A program made the translations under genes and the position numbers. A DNA stretch of 64,000 bases from Nocardioides iriomotensis (GTDB lineage Bacteria; Actinomycetota; Actinomycetes; Propionibacteriales; Nocardioidaceae). Each line of letters opens with the position of its first letter. Positions within the stretch are counted from its first letter, which is position 1. The stretch lies in contig NZ_SDPU01000022.1 of assembly GCF_004168035.1 (NCBI RefSeq), forward strand, positions 248,001 through 312,000, written 5' to 3'. Below are positions 63,209 through 64,000 of this stretch, one piece after another. The notes beneath the pieces are model-generated. The model ran no database searches. It worked only from the letters and a program-made list of their open reading frames with translations, and was not told where the DNA came from.

Positions 63209-64000
63209 CTAGTAGGGCTTTACCGGGACGCTCGGCGTGTGCAGGTGCTCCACCACCCGGCCGCGGCCGGTGAACATGTGGACGCCGCACGGCAGGCAGG
63301 GGTCGAACGAGCGGACCGCCCGCATCACGTCGATGCCCTTGAAGGTCTCCGGCGGGTTCTCCTCGAAGATCGGCGTGTTCTGGACGGCGTCCTCGTAGGG
63401 ACCGGGGGTCCCGTAGGTGTCGCGGACGCTGCCGTTCCACGGGGTCGGCGGGTAGGGGTGGTAGTTCGCGATCTTCCCGTCGCGGATGACCATGTGGTGG
63501 CTGAGCACGCCGCGGACCGCCTCGGTGAATCCGACGGACACGGCCTGGTCGGGCACCTCGAACCTCGTCCAGGTGTCCGTGCGGCCGGCCCGGACCTCCT
63601 CCAGCGCCTTCTCGGTGAAGTGCAGGGCGAGCGCGGCGGAGTACGCCTGGAAGTAGGTGCGGGCGCGGTTGCGCTCGATCGCGTTGCTCCAGCGCGGGAT
63701 CTTCCACTCGAAGGTGACCTCGGGCTTCAGCGCCGTGCGGGGCAGGTTGATGACCACGCTGCTGCCGGTCGCCTTCACGTAGCCGCAGTCGACGAGGCCG
63801 CTGAGCGCGGTCGACCAGAGCCGGGCGATCGGCCCGCCGCCGGTGTCGAGGGCGAGGTGGTCGGTGCCGTCGAACCAGCGCGGCGACATCGTCCAGGAGT
63901 AGGCGTTGTCCCAGTCGCGCTTGGCCGGCTTGGGGATCGTGTGCTGGTTCCACGGGTGCCGCTCGTCGACCGGGTTGCCGAGCGGGTCGCGGGTCACGAA
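63209..64000 (-). CDS. [NiFe]-hydrogenase large subunit, group 1h-like (N-terminus beyond right edge)
   Basis: The visible 263 C-terminal residues contain the second nickel motif SFDPCLPCGVHMFTGRGR (DPCxxCxxH, Cys bridging Ni and Fe) and a 22-residue tail after the His that the maturation protease would remove. Other typical stretches: LWSTALSGLVDCGYVKATGS, RGVLSHHMVIRDGKIANYHP, PTPWNGSVRDTYGTPGPYED and QNTPIFEENPPETFKGIDVM. The tail and the accessory genes fit the actinobacterial high-affinity group 1h (group 5, Hhy) enzyme that oxidises atmospheric H2. The first nickel motif and the small subunit lie outside the window. Confidence 0.92.
   Translation of the reverse strand, partial: FVTRDPLGNPVDERHPWNQHTIPKPAKRDWDNAYSWTMSPRWFDGTDHLALDTGGGPIARLWSTALSGLVDCGYVKATGSSVVINLPRTALKPEVTFEWKIPRWSNAIERNRARTYFQAYSAALALHFTEKALEEVRAGRTDTWTRFEVPDQAVSVGFTEAVRGVLSHHMVIRDGKIANYHPYPPTPWNGSVRDTYGTPGPYEDAVQNTPIFEENPPETFKGIDVMRAVRSFDPCLPCGVHMFTGRGRVVEHLHTPSVPVKPY

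Overview
The window is a GC-rich, gene-dense chromosomal segment from a high-GC actinobacterium. Gene content and order fit a Nocardioides-like member of the Propionibacteriales: DUF3093-dut-DUF3710-OB fold-DUF3159, two RCK proteins, an APC/KimA permease, a TRAM-domain RNA methyltransferase, aconitase, dxs and fadAB. The genus is an inference, since no rRNA, tRNA or phage region is present to anchor it. Many genes have a TANNNT -10 box only 6-7 nt before the start codon, typical of actinobacterial leaderless transcripts, and many neighbours are coupled by ATGA, GTGA or TGATG overlaps. No gene-free stretch exceeds about 280 bp.

Region by region. 1-2565: dUTPase operon with DUF3710, OB-fold and DUF3159 proteins. 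2533-7181: two RCK (TrkA-type) proteins divergent from an APC-superfamily permease that closely resembles the potassium importer KimA, coupled to a TRAM/Fe-S uridine methyltransferase. 7215-8864: an unrecognised coiled-coil membrane protein bracketed by copies of a dispersed 20-bp repeat. 9042-12857: aconitase with a palindrome in its promoter, a TauE/SafE permease and a YjbR protein. 12946-16177: a SigE-like sigma factor with a membrane-anchored propeller-like partner, then YjbQ, DUF6529 and a monooxygenase. 16326-19627: an MMPL transporter with an apparent +1 frameshift near its end, a hemerythrin-domain protein and a Lys/Ala-rich H1-like protein. 19640-23707: a large BTAD/AAA regulator, a LexA-box gene, a hairpin-bearing mini-ORF and a 42-aa membrane protein. 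23892-32140: mixed metabolism and two tandem secreted phospholipase D-like paralogues. 32371-37823: dxs, an amino-acid permease, an F420-type oxidoreductase, and an aldo/keto reductase with its MerR regulator and two matching dyads. 37863-42324: a second sigma/propeller module, a two-component system and a membrane protein. 42400-52344: fadB-fadA, adenosine deaminase, a PLP enzyme whose C-terminus is encoded by the dispersed repeat, a DNA alkylation repair protein, PAC2, TesB and an M23 peptidase.

52517-64000 is a [NiFe]-hydrogenase locus. hypF-hypC-hypD-hypE, a muconolactone-isomerase-like gene and an XRE regulator run rightward. The large subunit (cut by the right edge), hypA, hypB, a NifU/Rieske-like protein, DUF5947, DUF6084, an unnamed 444-aa protein, the maturation protease and a DUF6893 miniprotein run leftward as one coupled operon. 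The accessory set and the large-subunit C-terminus fit the actinobacterial group 1h (group 5, Hhy) high-affinity H2-oxidising enzyme. HypC/D/E/F would build the Fe(CN)2CO centre, HypA/B deliver nickel, and the protease trim the large subunit. HypA lacks its zinc-finger loop, while HypB keeps the N-terminal CxxCGC nickel motif.
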